Shown here piece by piece: positions 1 to 10,500 of a stretch of 64,000 bases of DNA (positions within the stretch are counted from its first letter, which is position 1; each line of letters begins with the position of its first letter). The translations under genes and the position numbers were made by a program. The notes beneath the pieces were generated by a model, which had not been told where the DNA came from, searched no databases, and saw only the letters and a list, made by a program, of their open reading frames with translations. The DNA comes from Rosellinia necatrix (lineage: Eukaryota > Ascomycota > Sordariomycetes > Xylariales > Xylariaceae), in contig JAGYVD010000003.1 of NCBI GenBank assembly GCA_021209875.1, positions 1,488,001 through 1,552,000 of the forward strand, in the 5' to 3' direction.

Positions 1-1109
1 CTAGAATCATGGGTTTCCTAGAATTGATAGATGACCGTCTTAGCTCAGATTTCGTTTTGGGGTAATGCTATATATACTTCATCAGTGTAGATTTCCCGCA
101 TCCAGCTTTGCCGGTGATCCGCAAGAGCGGCTCGGAAGTCTGGAGCCAGGATAGGAATCCACATGGTCCGGTCAGCGTTTCGTTGCTGGTTGATTCTTGG
201 TCCCAAGTCCAGGAGCAGTGGTTAGCATACGCCTCCTCTATTTCCTCTTCTCTAAGACAGATCACTTCCGTTCCCAAAGCTTTGAGTACGTCTGTTGAAT
301 GCTAAGTGTATGTTCTAGTCACGTCGAATACTATACAAATGGCTTAAGATTGATCCAACTTTTAGCCATCTCGTTCTCTAACACGATGTTAGCTATGGTC
401 TCTGTCTCTGCGAGCGGCGACGGATTCAAAAATTCATCGGGCATTTACCTGATTTAAAGAAAATTTCACATAAATACGGTATCTTTGCCACAGGTGCCCT
501 TTACAATTTTAGTTGTCTGAGATATCGAGAGCAGAAATAGACCCGACATAGAACAGGAGAGACACTAGACACCAACATTTATAACACACCTACACAAAAG
601 CACAAAAAGCCCACTATAAGCTTTCGTACTCTGCATTAGCCATCGACAGGGTCAAGGAAATCATGGAATGGACTGCAATAACATACCCAATTCCATATGG
701 GACAGTTTTGCATCTAGGATATCGTGGATATGGCCAAGGGTCCTTTTATAACCTTCAGCCTTTGTTGCGAATTTCACCATGTCCATGTGATTCGCATGGA
801 TAGCATTACGGGCAACATTGAACGCATCATACGAGGCGGATGCCTCCGGGACAATCTATTAACGCAAGTTTTTAGCGAGTGAATTCAGCAAGGCTACCAA
901 GTATTGGTGGTGGTCCGTACCATGCCCGCTCCAGTAGGAGGTTCTTCCCTGATGAAAACAATCTTCATATTGTTTGAAATCGTCGTGAAGTCATCTCGCA
1001 GCTTCCCAAGGATATCGGAGTCGGGCTTTAAAGTTCGGAGGAGCTGCTTATTTGGCTGGTGAAGAGATAGATTTGCAACATTCGCCGCAATCTCACCGTA
1101 GGCAGATTC
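1..1109 (-). pseudogene. Fragment of a fungal NLR-like gene (alpha/beta-hydrolase followed by NACHT), 5'-truncated, with in-frame stop
   Basis: Three exons can be spliced in phase: 1109-921, 855-687 and 291 downward. Exon 1 reads like the end of the lipase-like N-terminal domain of fungal NACHT proteins (GEIAANVANLSLHQPNKQLL, then a KIVFIREEPPTGAGM stretch). Exon 2 continues it (IVPEASASYDAFN, then AIHANHMDMVKFA, the usual 'HAxHxxMxxF' end). Exon 3 holds the linker and the Walker A motif GKAGCGKSTLMKY. Introns 856-920 and 292-686 have GT donors and AG acceptors, and a third acceptor with a CTAAC branch site lies at 1110-1130. No lipase exon with GTPHRG can be found upstream, so the gene is cut at its 5' end. 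A TAG at 68-70 interrupts the NACHT domain right after Walker A, but the same frame continues in family-like sequence (HYPKTKSELRRS) to the window edge. A CAG-to-TAG transition fits RIP-type mutation. The family acts in non-self recognition and programmed cell death; this copy is probably dead. Confidence 0.75.
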
Positions 1110-1112
1110 CTG

Positions 1113-2127
1113 TTCTTTGTTAGGTTACAGTAGAGTCTTGGGGGCGGATAGCCAGCCAGCTCTGCAAAGCCCACGCTCTCTGCAAGCCAATTGCCGTGGA
1201 GAATCAGCCTCCGATTGCATGAAGGGCGGGTGAACCTTCTCCGCGGACAGGCAGCGATCAGCTGTTAGGGGTTAAGGGAGGCTTGGCCCCTGCAGGCTAT
1301 CAACTCTGTGGCACATTTTACACTATGCCTTATACACGTCTGTGATCAAGACCGTTTGAGGTGTTGTTCTAGTCTACAACGGACTTCCCGTGTGTTTAGC
1401 ATAGGCGATTCACTAAGGTTAACAAATAGGGGTGATGGCATCTACAGTATCAAATGGAAAAATAGCTTTGGATAGTCTTAAGAGTGACCGGCTGCAATTG
1501 AAACCAGCTCTTCTGCAGAAAGCCGCTCACGGAATTACGTAGAAGTCGTTCTAAATAGTTACTGCAGATCCGGTAACGCCGAGCAAGAAACTAAGAAAAG
1601 GATACCGCCCAGGCGAGGTATTCCTTCCTATGGCGGAGGGGCAATGGAGTGGGAAAATAGCGAGATAAAGTTGGTTAAAGGATAGTAAATTGACACTAAA
1701 AGTGGCGGAATACAATTAAGAGGACGTTGATACCTCTGCTACATGCCTATTTCTAACCTTTCGGTCTAGGTTTGGTTAAAGGGGGGGATGATCATTATAA
1801 AAGGGATAGGAGGTTAACGCGACATTCCAGAACAGTGAATTATGCTTTTATAGCGATATTCCTTCAGTGCCTATCGATAGCTACAGGTTCCAACTAAAGT
1901 TCACCTAGACTATCTACATCATCGACAACATATCCCAACGCCTGACCAACCAACAACCTGTTGTGCTTTGGATCGGTTCGGCAAATGTCCAAGAGCCTCC
2001 ACCCGCGACCACCAAGCCATTAAAGCTGCGTCTCCCCACTAAAGCACATCACCCGAGGTCGGGGCCACCCCCAATCCACCCACGAAGCCCAACACCCCAT
2101 CCGAGCTCTCGCAGCGCCGCCGCCATC
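1113..2127. other. Intergenic: junction of the truncated NLR fragment and the BUD13 upstream region
   Basis: No open reading frame with protein-like composition was found. The part next to the NLR fragment (about 1,113-1,400) does not resemble the missing lipase exons, so it marks a rearrangement or insertion breakpoint. The last 150 bases before the BUD13 ATG are C-rich, as expected for a fungal 5' leader. Confidence 0.5.
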
Positions 2128-3174
2128 ATGCCCTCCGACCTCTCTAACTACCTCGCGACGCGATACCTAACGGCGGACCCGAAGCCGTCGAAGAAGCGCA
2201 AGCGCAAGCCGGCCAAGAACGGCGACGAGGGCCTCATAATCGCCGACGACGACGAGACGGGCTGGTCGCGGACGGCGCGCGGCCGCGACGACGACGACAA
2301 CGGCGAGACCGCCACCGGGAACGCGACGGTGGCGGGGACGAGCGCCGAGTTCCGCAAAGCGAAGATGTCCGGCTGGAAGGTCCTCGGCGGTCCCCCCTCC
2401 GCCTCCACCATCGCCACCGCCACCACCACCACCACCAAGACACAGCCAGACGACACGGCAGCCGCCGAGGCGGACGCGGTCCTCGCCTCCGCGGCGGCCG
2501 AGAACGCGGCGACGGCGGCGGCCGCGGACGGCGACGACGCGCCGGTGATGATGTCGGACGGGACGTACGCGGGCCTGCAGACGGGGGCGGCGGTGGCGGC
2601 GCAGCTCGCGCGGCGGCGCGCGGCGGCCGAGCGCGACGCCTTCGGTGCTGCAGGGGGAGGAGGAGGAGGAGGAGGGAAGGAGGCCGAGACGATCTACCGC
2701 GACGCGACGGGCCGGCGCGTGGACGTGAGCATGAAGCGCGCGGAGCTGCGGCGCGAGGCCGAGGAGGCGGCGCGCGCCCGGGCCGCCGCCGACCTCGCGC
2801 TGCGCGGCGTCCAGGTCGAGGAGGCCCGCCGCCGCCGCGCCGCCCTCGACGACGCCGGCCTCATGCCCGTCGCCCGCGGCGCCGACGACGCCGAGCTCAA
2901 CGCCGAGCTGAGGGCCCAGGTGCGCTGGGGCGACACCATGGCCGCGTTCGTGAGGCCTAGGGACGGCGGCGAGGCGCGCGCGGGGAGGGGGCCGGCTTTC
3001 AAGGGTCGTCCCGTCTACAACGGCGCGTGGGCGCCCAACCGCTACCAGATCCCGCCCGGGTACCGCTGGGACGGCGTCGATCGGAGCAATGGGTTCGAGG
3101 CCGAGCGGTTCAAGGCGATCAACCGCCGCGAGAGGAACAAGGGGTTGGACTACTCGTGGCAGATGGACGAGTAG
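2128..3174 (+). CDS. BUD13: Pre-mRNA-splicing factor BUD13/CWC26 (RES complex subunit)
   Basis: Intronless 348-residue protein. The N-terminus ([14 protein letters not shown], then a KKRKRK basic run and [11 protein letters not shown]) and the C-terminal block at about residues 302-348 ([24 protein letters not shown], ending YSWQMDE) are the two conserved ends of the BUD13/CWC26 family. In yeast Bud13 binds Snu17/Ist3 and Pml1 in the RES complex, which joins the activated spliceosome and promotes splicing and nuclear retention of pre-mRNA. The start at 2,128 was chosen because family members begin MPSDL; the open frame continues 55 codons further upstream but only from a GTG and with no family similarity. 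The middle (about residues 100-290) is Ala/Asp/Arg-rich, very GC-rich and low in complexity, including an 8-9 glycine run near 2,650-2,680. Convergent with TFG1 downstream. Confidence 0.93.
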   Translation: MPSDLSNYLATRYLTADPKPSKKRKRKPAKNGDEGLIIADDDETGWSRTARGRDDDDNGETATGNATVAGTSAEFRKAKMSGWKVLGGPPSASTIATATTTTTKTQPDDTAAAEADAVLASAAAENAATAAAADGDDAPVMMSDGTYAGLQTGAAVAAQLARRRAAAERDAFGAAGGGGGGGGKEAETIYRDATGRRVDVSMKRAELRREAEEAARARAAADLALRGVQVEEARRRRAALDDAGLMPVARGADDAELNAELRAQVRWGDTMAAFVRPRDGGEARAGRGPAFKGRPVYNGAWAPNRYQIPPGYRWDGVDRSNGFEAERFKAINRRERNKGLDYSWQMDE

Positions 3175-3640
3175 ATATAGATTTCACGGTCAGGCGTTGG
3201 GATGATTTACGAGCGGCATAATTATACCCCTTTTTATAACTACGGTGATAAAAAATATGAGATATCCAGTTCAGCATTTGGGAGATATATCTTGTAACTA
3301 TGTCGTATTCATATTGCCTAGGGCATCTATAGGAAGCCGTGGGTTCTGACGCTGCTGATTCCTGGCCACGTATGAAAAATTGAGCAGTCTAGTAGTTCTA
3401 GAATATATTAAAGAGGACCCTTGGCTGAAGTATATTCACTTCCAGCCGGTTATTCCCATTGTTGTTCACAGTGTCGCGGCCGGTGATTAGCTGCCGCATC
3501 ACAACCCCTTCAAGGAATAAGGACACAGGGCTAAATACTCTTTCGGGTTACGAGGGTTATCCATGCATGCAACCTTGAAGCTACAGTGGTTGGAGAGGAT
3601 ATACGCCGAGGTCCCTGAGGCAGGAGGTGTTAGATACCGT
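3175..3640. other. Intergenic between convergent BUD13 and TFG1 3' ends
   Basis: A short AT-richer spacer that must hold both 3' UTRs and polyadenylation signals. No coding potential is seen apart from antisense shadows of TFG1. Confidence 0.6.
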
Positions 3641-5728
3641 TCAAGCCTTGCGACGCAATAATTTATCGCTTTGAGTGAATATTGTGTTCTCCTTGACCAG
3701 CTGGAGCCATTCTTTTCTACTCGCGCTACCCGCCTCACCAACGCGATTTTCGAATACCTTGAGAAGCCCACCAATCGTAATGCCGCTTGGAAGCGCTGGC
3801 AAAGCCGCTAAAATCTCCTGGGCCGTGACGGGCTTTGAACTGTCTTGGTTTACGCCGGGAGAGGTTGCCCAGGGACTGCTTGCTCGGGACCCTGCGGGCG
3901 TACCCTTCGCGCCGGTGCCCAAATGTGGACGTCGCTTGATCTTCCCTCCGGCCCCATCCGACATCTCGCCAGCCGTAGCCTCTCCATCACTTGTGGATCC
4001 AGCTCCCCGCGCGGGTTGTCCGCCGGGCAGAGGTGTGGCACCGCGGCTGCCGGCAACGGAGTTCGTAGGCCCCAGTTTCTTCTTCTTCTTGTTCCGTGTT
4101 GACTCGGCACCGCTGGAGTCCGAGCCAAGAGGGGAGCCTGGTCGCTTGAGAGATTTGCCTTTCTTCGCAGCGTCGGCAGCAGCTTTCTTGCCTTGGGGGG
4201 TACCTGGCCCCTTGGAAGATGAACCAGCGCCGTTCTTGTCCTTGTCTGCCTTGGCATCCTCGTCTTCCTTCTCGGAATCGGAGCCCGATTCGCTCTAGTG
4301 GATATTAGCACGAGTAACGATGTAGCGTAAAAGAAAGCCTACCGATGATGACGCGAAGGGATCTTCGTTGGAAGAGTCCGAATCGTACTGAAACTGCTTA
4401 TCACGTTTCCGTAGTGCCTTCTTCAGGTCCTTGCCAAATACCTTCCTTTCTTCTTCTTCTTTTTGAACCTCAGCCTCCTCTTTCTCCACCTCCTTCTCGT
4501 CCGCAGCACCAAACAGATTAGCGCCAAGCTGCTCACGACGTACTCTCTCCTTGGTATCTTTCGCATCCTCATCTCTATCAGGCTCGAAACCCGCGGTCTC
4601 ATCGTCATCCTGAAATTCGTCGCCGGACATGTCGATATCATCATGTTCCATCTTCTCCCGCCGTGAAGCCGACTGGAAAGTAGAACTTTCTTGTTTGACC
4701 GCTGTCGGGCCGTACATGATCCTTCGAGATTCTTCTCGAGCAGTGGCGGCTTTGTTTCTGTCATTGTCTCGTATAGCCCAACGTGTGGGCGCCGCTTTCT
4801 TGCCCATGAGCTTCTCAGCCTCTTCGATCGTCATGTGCTGGAATGCACCCCTTTTCGGAGTAAACTTATACCATTTCTCCAAGGGCAACATGCGGTAGCC
4901 CCCAGTTTCTGGGTAGGGGACCAAAGCCACTTTTAGATTGGACAATGGCGCTTCGTACTGCCCAACCCAAATTTGCTTCCCGTCGGCATCTTCCAAGTGC
5001 CATGGCAAAGCTTCTTCATATCTTATTTCAGCCTCCTTCTTCTGTTTCTCGGTGCGTGGCTGGTAATGAATCTGTGTCCCTGTCTTTTTTTCGTCCTTGT
5101 TCTTTTGTTGTTGCCGTTTCCGCTCGGCTTCCTTGAGAACAGGGGCTTTCTGTGCATCGTCTAGCGCGCGCTGCGCATCCCGCTGCGCTTTTAGTTGGGC
5201 CTGTCGCTCGGCCTCTTCGGAATTAGGCGGGGGTTGCTCGACGGGCTCCTCCTTCTCCTTGTGCCCCGGCGGCGGTTGCCTGGGGTCGCGGCGCTGTAGT
5301 GTCACGGGACGAGGGAATTGCTCTTGGTCGGCGGGGTCAATCTTGGCCTGCGTGACACCTCGCTTCTGGGGGACAATTCGCATCACATGGAAACGAAGGC
5401 CATCTTTCAGTGCCTTCTTCGTAACGAATAGTGGAAATTCTTGGCCACCATCGGGTAACGGTGTCGCCCATCCGCCATTCTTGGCTCGTTGGCTCTCGAA
5501 ACGCGGGGCTGACTGGTCAGGCCGTAGAACGGGTTTGGAATCCCCGGCTACTTTAGATGGCCCAATACCTCGATGTGCCACGGTGGTCGTGGTAGGGAGT
5601 GGTCGAGGGACAGGCTTTTTCCGAGGCACCATGGGATTGCCAGCACTAGGCCGCTGTCGGCGGTAATGCCCCATTTCACGGGGGGGAGGTTTCTGGCCAT
5701 TGGGGCCGGCCGAAGGAGATGCACTCAT
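3641..5728 (-). CDS. TFG1: Transcription initiation factor IIF alpha subunit (RAP74/Tfg1)
   Basis: Two exons: 5728-4343 and 4294-3641. They are joined in phase 0 by a 48-bp intron (4,295-4,342) with donor GTAGGC, a GCTAAT branch site and a CACTAG acceptor, giving 679 residues. The N-terminal TFIIF dimerisation region is recognisable at residues 90-120 (LPDGGQEFPLFVTKKALKDG) and 239-310 (LPWHLEDADGKQIWVGQYEA, then PLEKWYKF and RWAIRDN). The middle is a charged acidic/lysine linker. The last 63 residues form the winged-helix domain (TAQEILAALP, GLLKVFENRVG, IFTQSDKLLRRKA). TFIIF binds RNA polymerase II, helps deliver it to promoters and takes part in start-site choice and elongation; the winged helix contacts TFIIB and the CTD phosphatase Fcp1. 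It is divergent from the nucleotidyltransferase gene across a repeat-rich 1.8 kb spacer. Confidence 0.95.
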
Positions 5729-7534
5729 GATGGCTGGCAGAGGATGGGGGTGGTTGGGGTCTTCAGCCAGCGCACGAAATCCAACTTGGAAGGGAGCGGT
5801 TCAGGATCCTTTCTATAAACCATAGACGAGCATCGAGGGGATGCAGGCGCGAACCTAGCCTATGTATATCGAAGTATGGGCGAGAAGGGATAGTATTAGG
5901 GTTTGAAGGAAACCTGTTTCCCGTCACCGTCGCTGTCGCTGTTGCCGTCGTTGTCGTCGTCGTCGTCGTTATTGTTGTCGTTGTCGCGTTTGCCGCTGCT
6001 CAGGAAGAACGATGGTGGAAGGACGACGGTCGAAGGGGAGCGAAACCGGACAAGACGAGGCGGCCCAAGCCCAAAACTGAGGTCGCGTGCAAGGTAGAGC
6101 TAGCCACTGTAGTCGTGTTGTCGTATCGGATGCTGCTGAGGCGCCTACGCTGAGGTCGGGTTGGGTCAGCGTGAGTGTCGAAAGCTCAGGGACGGAAAGT
6201 TGTCGGCGGGCGAAATGCCTCTGTCTCTATGTCAGGTGTGGATGAATGAATGAATGAAAGGGAGGAATGAATGCGGCAGCCTTGTGAGTGGTGGGAAATG
6301 ATGGGGTGACCAACAAAGGCAAGGCGAGAGAAGAAGATGACCCAACCGCCACGGGTTCTACGCGTGCTGACACCCAGACAGAGCTCTTTGGAGTACCCCT
6401 GTACCTACCTATTAGTATTCCTAAGATCTACTCCCTAGGTACCTAAGGTTAGGTAGTTGTTACCAGGTAGGTACCTAGTGTACAGTAGTTTTAAAGTGGA
6501 TTAGGTAGGTACTTAGGTATGTATCAGAAACCAAGTGGGTTACTGGTATATTCCTTTTGTTATATCTTCCAACAGCAGCTACACTACTGCTACCTACCAG
6601 GTACTCACTTATCTCTCAGCAGTAGATTGGTAGCTAGCTGCCTTACCACCTTTTGGGTAGCACGTACTGGGATACCAAATGCTGTAGCACGGATACTTAA
6701 GTACCTAGGTAGATAGCTACCCGGCGGCTGCCTTGAATTCATAGGTACCTCCCTAGGTATATACCTAAATAGGTAACCTTAGATAAGGCAAACCTAGGCA
6801 GGTACCTACCCAGTAATAGTAGTGGTAGTAGCGATATTAACGTCTAATCTAGGTGGAAGGTATCTATCCAGGTAGGTATGTAAGTAAGCTGCAGTATGTC
6901 AATAAGAGATAACTAACCACTAGGTAAGTAGGTACCTTGCCCAGGAATCTACCTACAGTATATGCCCTAGTGACATTGGGTTTATTTATATAGACCTATG
7001 CATGTAGGTTCTTATGGAGGCCATATGGAGCCTCTTTTTGTTGGCCTCTTCATGATTTCTACTATAGGTAGTTATAGGTAAGTAAGTAGGTAACTAGGTA
7101 GTATGTAGTATTCATGATGAGGTACTTGTCTCCACATGCCTCCACACGACCACAACCGTGGGAACGTTCCCCATTTCTTGTTACCTCGTTCAACCAATCA
7201 CATAGGTAGGAGCCATGACAAGTTTGAGCCTCACCCTCTGTTTACCTGTTGTAGGTACATGACCATCCAATGTTCACCTTCCCAGCTCTGGGAAAGGTAC
7301 ACCACACACGACGTGCATACAGACCTCGGCCGACAGGCTGTGACTCGCAGAGGCCCCAATCCGCTTTGAACCAACTGGCTTCGGCACCAATCCTCGAAGG
7401 GCGTCGCACTCGTCAATCATCATGTCCTCGGAGCCCAGCAGCCTATGCTCACGCCTTTGTTACTAGTCACTGCTGATCATGATCACTGTTGTCTACCGCC
7501 GGATCCGTGAATAATAGCATTACATAGAAACACT
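5729..7534. other. Divergent promoter region of TFG1 and the nucleotidyltransferase gene
   Basis: 1.8 kb without a convincing gene. It contains a GTC/GTT trinucleotide run (about 5,931-5,992), a short TGAA tetranucleotide run near 6,240-6,260, and then about 700 bp dominated by TAGGTA-type repeats (listed separately). Promoters for both flanking genes should lie here, but no individual element can be assigned from sequence alone. Confidence 0.6.
6385..7130. repeat. Dense low-complexity TAGGTA/TACCTA repeat field
   Basis: Dozens of copies of TAGGTA, GGTACC, CCTAGG and TACCTA on both strands, often in palindromic arrangements such as TAGGTACCTA, interspersed with short unique sequence. The same words recur between other genes in this window (near 14,010, 20,545-20,790, 25,700, 26,150-26,260 and 28,060). 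Confidence 0.85.
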
Positions 7535-10500
7535 ATGGAGTCTGTTCAGGGCGGTAATGGGCCTCTCGAAGGCCGCCTTCGCAACCTCATTCTCACTAAC
7601 CCCAGCACGGCGGCTTTGTTAGATGAGAGATCGTCAAATACCGCCGCCTCCATGAGCGCCTCCCCCTCCCAGCATGCTCCCCAGGCTAAGGAGGAGCTGG
7701 GAGATGGCCAAGCAAGCTCTCATACCATCCGGTCACAGCCCAAGGGTGGTAAGAAGCGTCCTAACCAGGCCCAGCGTCGCCAAATGAATGCCGAATTCTC
7801 AATTCCCTTTGAACCTAGGGAACCTGTTGGCACACATTCGCAGCATAATTCCCGCCCTCACCCTCGCGGCGGCCCCAGGGCTCCTCAGCATGGTCGGCAA
7901 CATGGCCAACAGCATGGTCAACAACACAGTCCACAGTACAGTCCACAGTACAGTCCACAGCATAGTCAACAGTACAGTCAACAGCATGGTCAACAGCACG
8001 GTCAACAGCAGAATCCGTTTCTGTCACATGCGTCAGCCTATCCAGCTAGCCCCCAAGACCAAGCTGCATTCGGCAGCAGTCGCGGGCAGTGGTTTCCAGG
8101 CCAGCTCGGTCGTGCTCATGTCATATCCCCAGATGCCTTTGCCCCGCGTAATAGTCGCCAACCAGCCCAGCATCAGCCCGCGCCATACAGCCCAGGAAGT
8201 TCTTGGCAAGCAGGTATTGGCTCTGAGCAGCTTGCAAGTCAATCGGCATTTCTCGACCAGCTCTGCTCCCAGATCGTGACAGATGCTGAAATTGGGCCCC
8301 AGGAGATCGCCGAGAAAGAGAGCTTTCGACGGCACGTTCAAGCCATATGTCAGCATGTTGTTGCGCGTCACGAGTACGAGGTCTACGGGGGCCGTGAATT
8401 CCAGCCCGAAACCATGGAACTAAAGTGCTTCGGCAGCCTAGCTTCTGGGTTTGCAACAAAGGCTGCTGATATGGACCTTGGCCTCCTGTCACCCATGTCA
8501 CGGCTATCACCTGACTCTCCTGAATCACCTATTCCTCGTCTCATCGAAGGGGCTCTCCTTGCTGCTGGCTTTGGTGCACGCTTGCTCACTAGGACGCGTG
8601 TTCCGATTCTCAAGCTTTGCGAAAAGCCCGACATGGCGCTTCAACAGGGTCTGCTAGATGCCAGAAAGAAATGGGAGAGTGGCCTCGACCAAGAAGAACA
8701 GGAGCCGGACGATGACGTACTCGAAGATTTGGACCTTCCCTCTGACACCAATTCCCCCCTGAATGCCGACCGAAAGCAAGTCCTCACCAAACCCATCACT
8801 TCACAGTCATCTCTAGGCGGACAAGAGATATCGTCAGCTAGCGAAGGATTATTTTCGCTCAAGCAATCTCCCAACCAGTCGCTGGCTGGTTATTATGGTA
8901 ACGCAAAACGACTCCTGCGCCAGCTGAACGGGCGTGATATCAGCCATTCCAACTCTCATGACTTCACGGTACCCGACTTTATCCTGCTCGACAAGGTGGC
9001 TAGTGCCTTCGTGCAAGGATTACACGACGATGATTTAAGAAGTCGGATAATGAGATATCCATCTTTTCACATTGGCGATGCAACCAAGCAAACAAACTAT
9101 CGAACACTTTTTGGTGTCAATACAATGATTGAGGGCGAAAAACTGTTGATGCTATGGGAGACGACGCAGTTGTTTCCTGGCCACTCGAAAACAGATCCGA
9201 AAACCGAAAACGCGATGCGACAGTGGAAGCATTTACAGCACAACAGGAATTTTGGCGACCAACCATTATGGTTCAATAAAGACCTCCAATTATGTGTTGA
9301 ATCTCTTCGCCAAATTCCTTCCATACAAATATCCCAGCTTCGCCAAGATCAGCATGAATCCCCAAGAGGGTATCATAACCGAACAGCCAAAATCGTGTCC
9401 AGGCTCTCAGTGCCTTCATCGTCCGATATCAATCTTGTTCCATATATAGTCCAGAACTACGTCAAGGGTATTAGAGATAAGGATATAAGAAATAAGATTC
9501 AAGAGTTCGTATCTTGGACTGGGACCCAAAATCTGGCAACAGTAGCTAGAATCCACAAGGCGCTGCATCTCGCAGCTGACTATGAAAGGGCCGTTGAACA
9601 CAGGCAGTACCACCCCGACGCTCTTCCAGTTATTCAAAGCTATATAGCCCTTCTTCGTCGCAAACCCATACGCTCCAGGCTGAGGCCGGTTGAATATGAA
9701 TACTTGGTCCCTGTCGCGCAATATGAGGGGACTGTACTGGACAGCATTAAGAGCCTTCCAGACCCGGCTGCACTGAGACCCAACAAACCCAGGAACAGAT
9801 ATAATGACAGTTTAGAGTTCCCCAAGAGTGGTGTCGGCGTCCAGTGTGATGTCAACTTTTCAGCCCACCTGGCTCTCCAAAACACATTGCTCCTGCGATG
9901 CTACTCCCACACTGACCCTCGCGTGAGACCGCTAGTTCTCTTCGTCAAACATTGGGCAAAGGCACGAGGTATCAATACGCCATATCGTGGAACCCTGAGT
10001 AGCTACGGCTATGTGTTGATGGTGTTGCATTATCTGATCAATATTGTGGAACCGTTTGTCTGCCCAAACCTTCAGCAACTTGCCCCTCCCGACCCGGATC
10101 TCCCACCCCACGCTCTCGAAGGAGTCACGACGTGTCAAGGCCGCAACGTTCGTTTCTGGAGGGATGAGCAAGCAATCCAGAGTCTAGCGCAACAAGGACT
10201 GCTAAACCAAAACCACGACTCCCTTGGCACCCTACTGCAAGGCTTTTTTGATTATTATGCGCAGGGCCACATGATGACGACCGTCCAGAAGAAAGCCTTC
10301 GACTGGGGTAGAGACGTGATTAGTCTCCGGACGCATGGAGGCATATTATCCAAGGTGGAGAAGGGCTGGACCGGAGCCAAGACTGTGGTACAACCACGGG
10401 GTGGCACGGCCCCTACTGCTGCGGAACTCGATCTCACTGCGACGCACTCTCCACCGCTCAACGGCAGCATGGCAGTGCAGGCGAAGACAGGCCAATTGGG

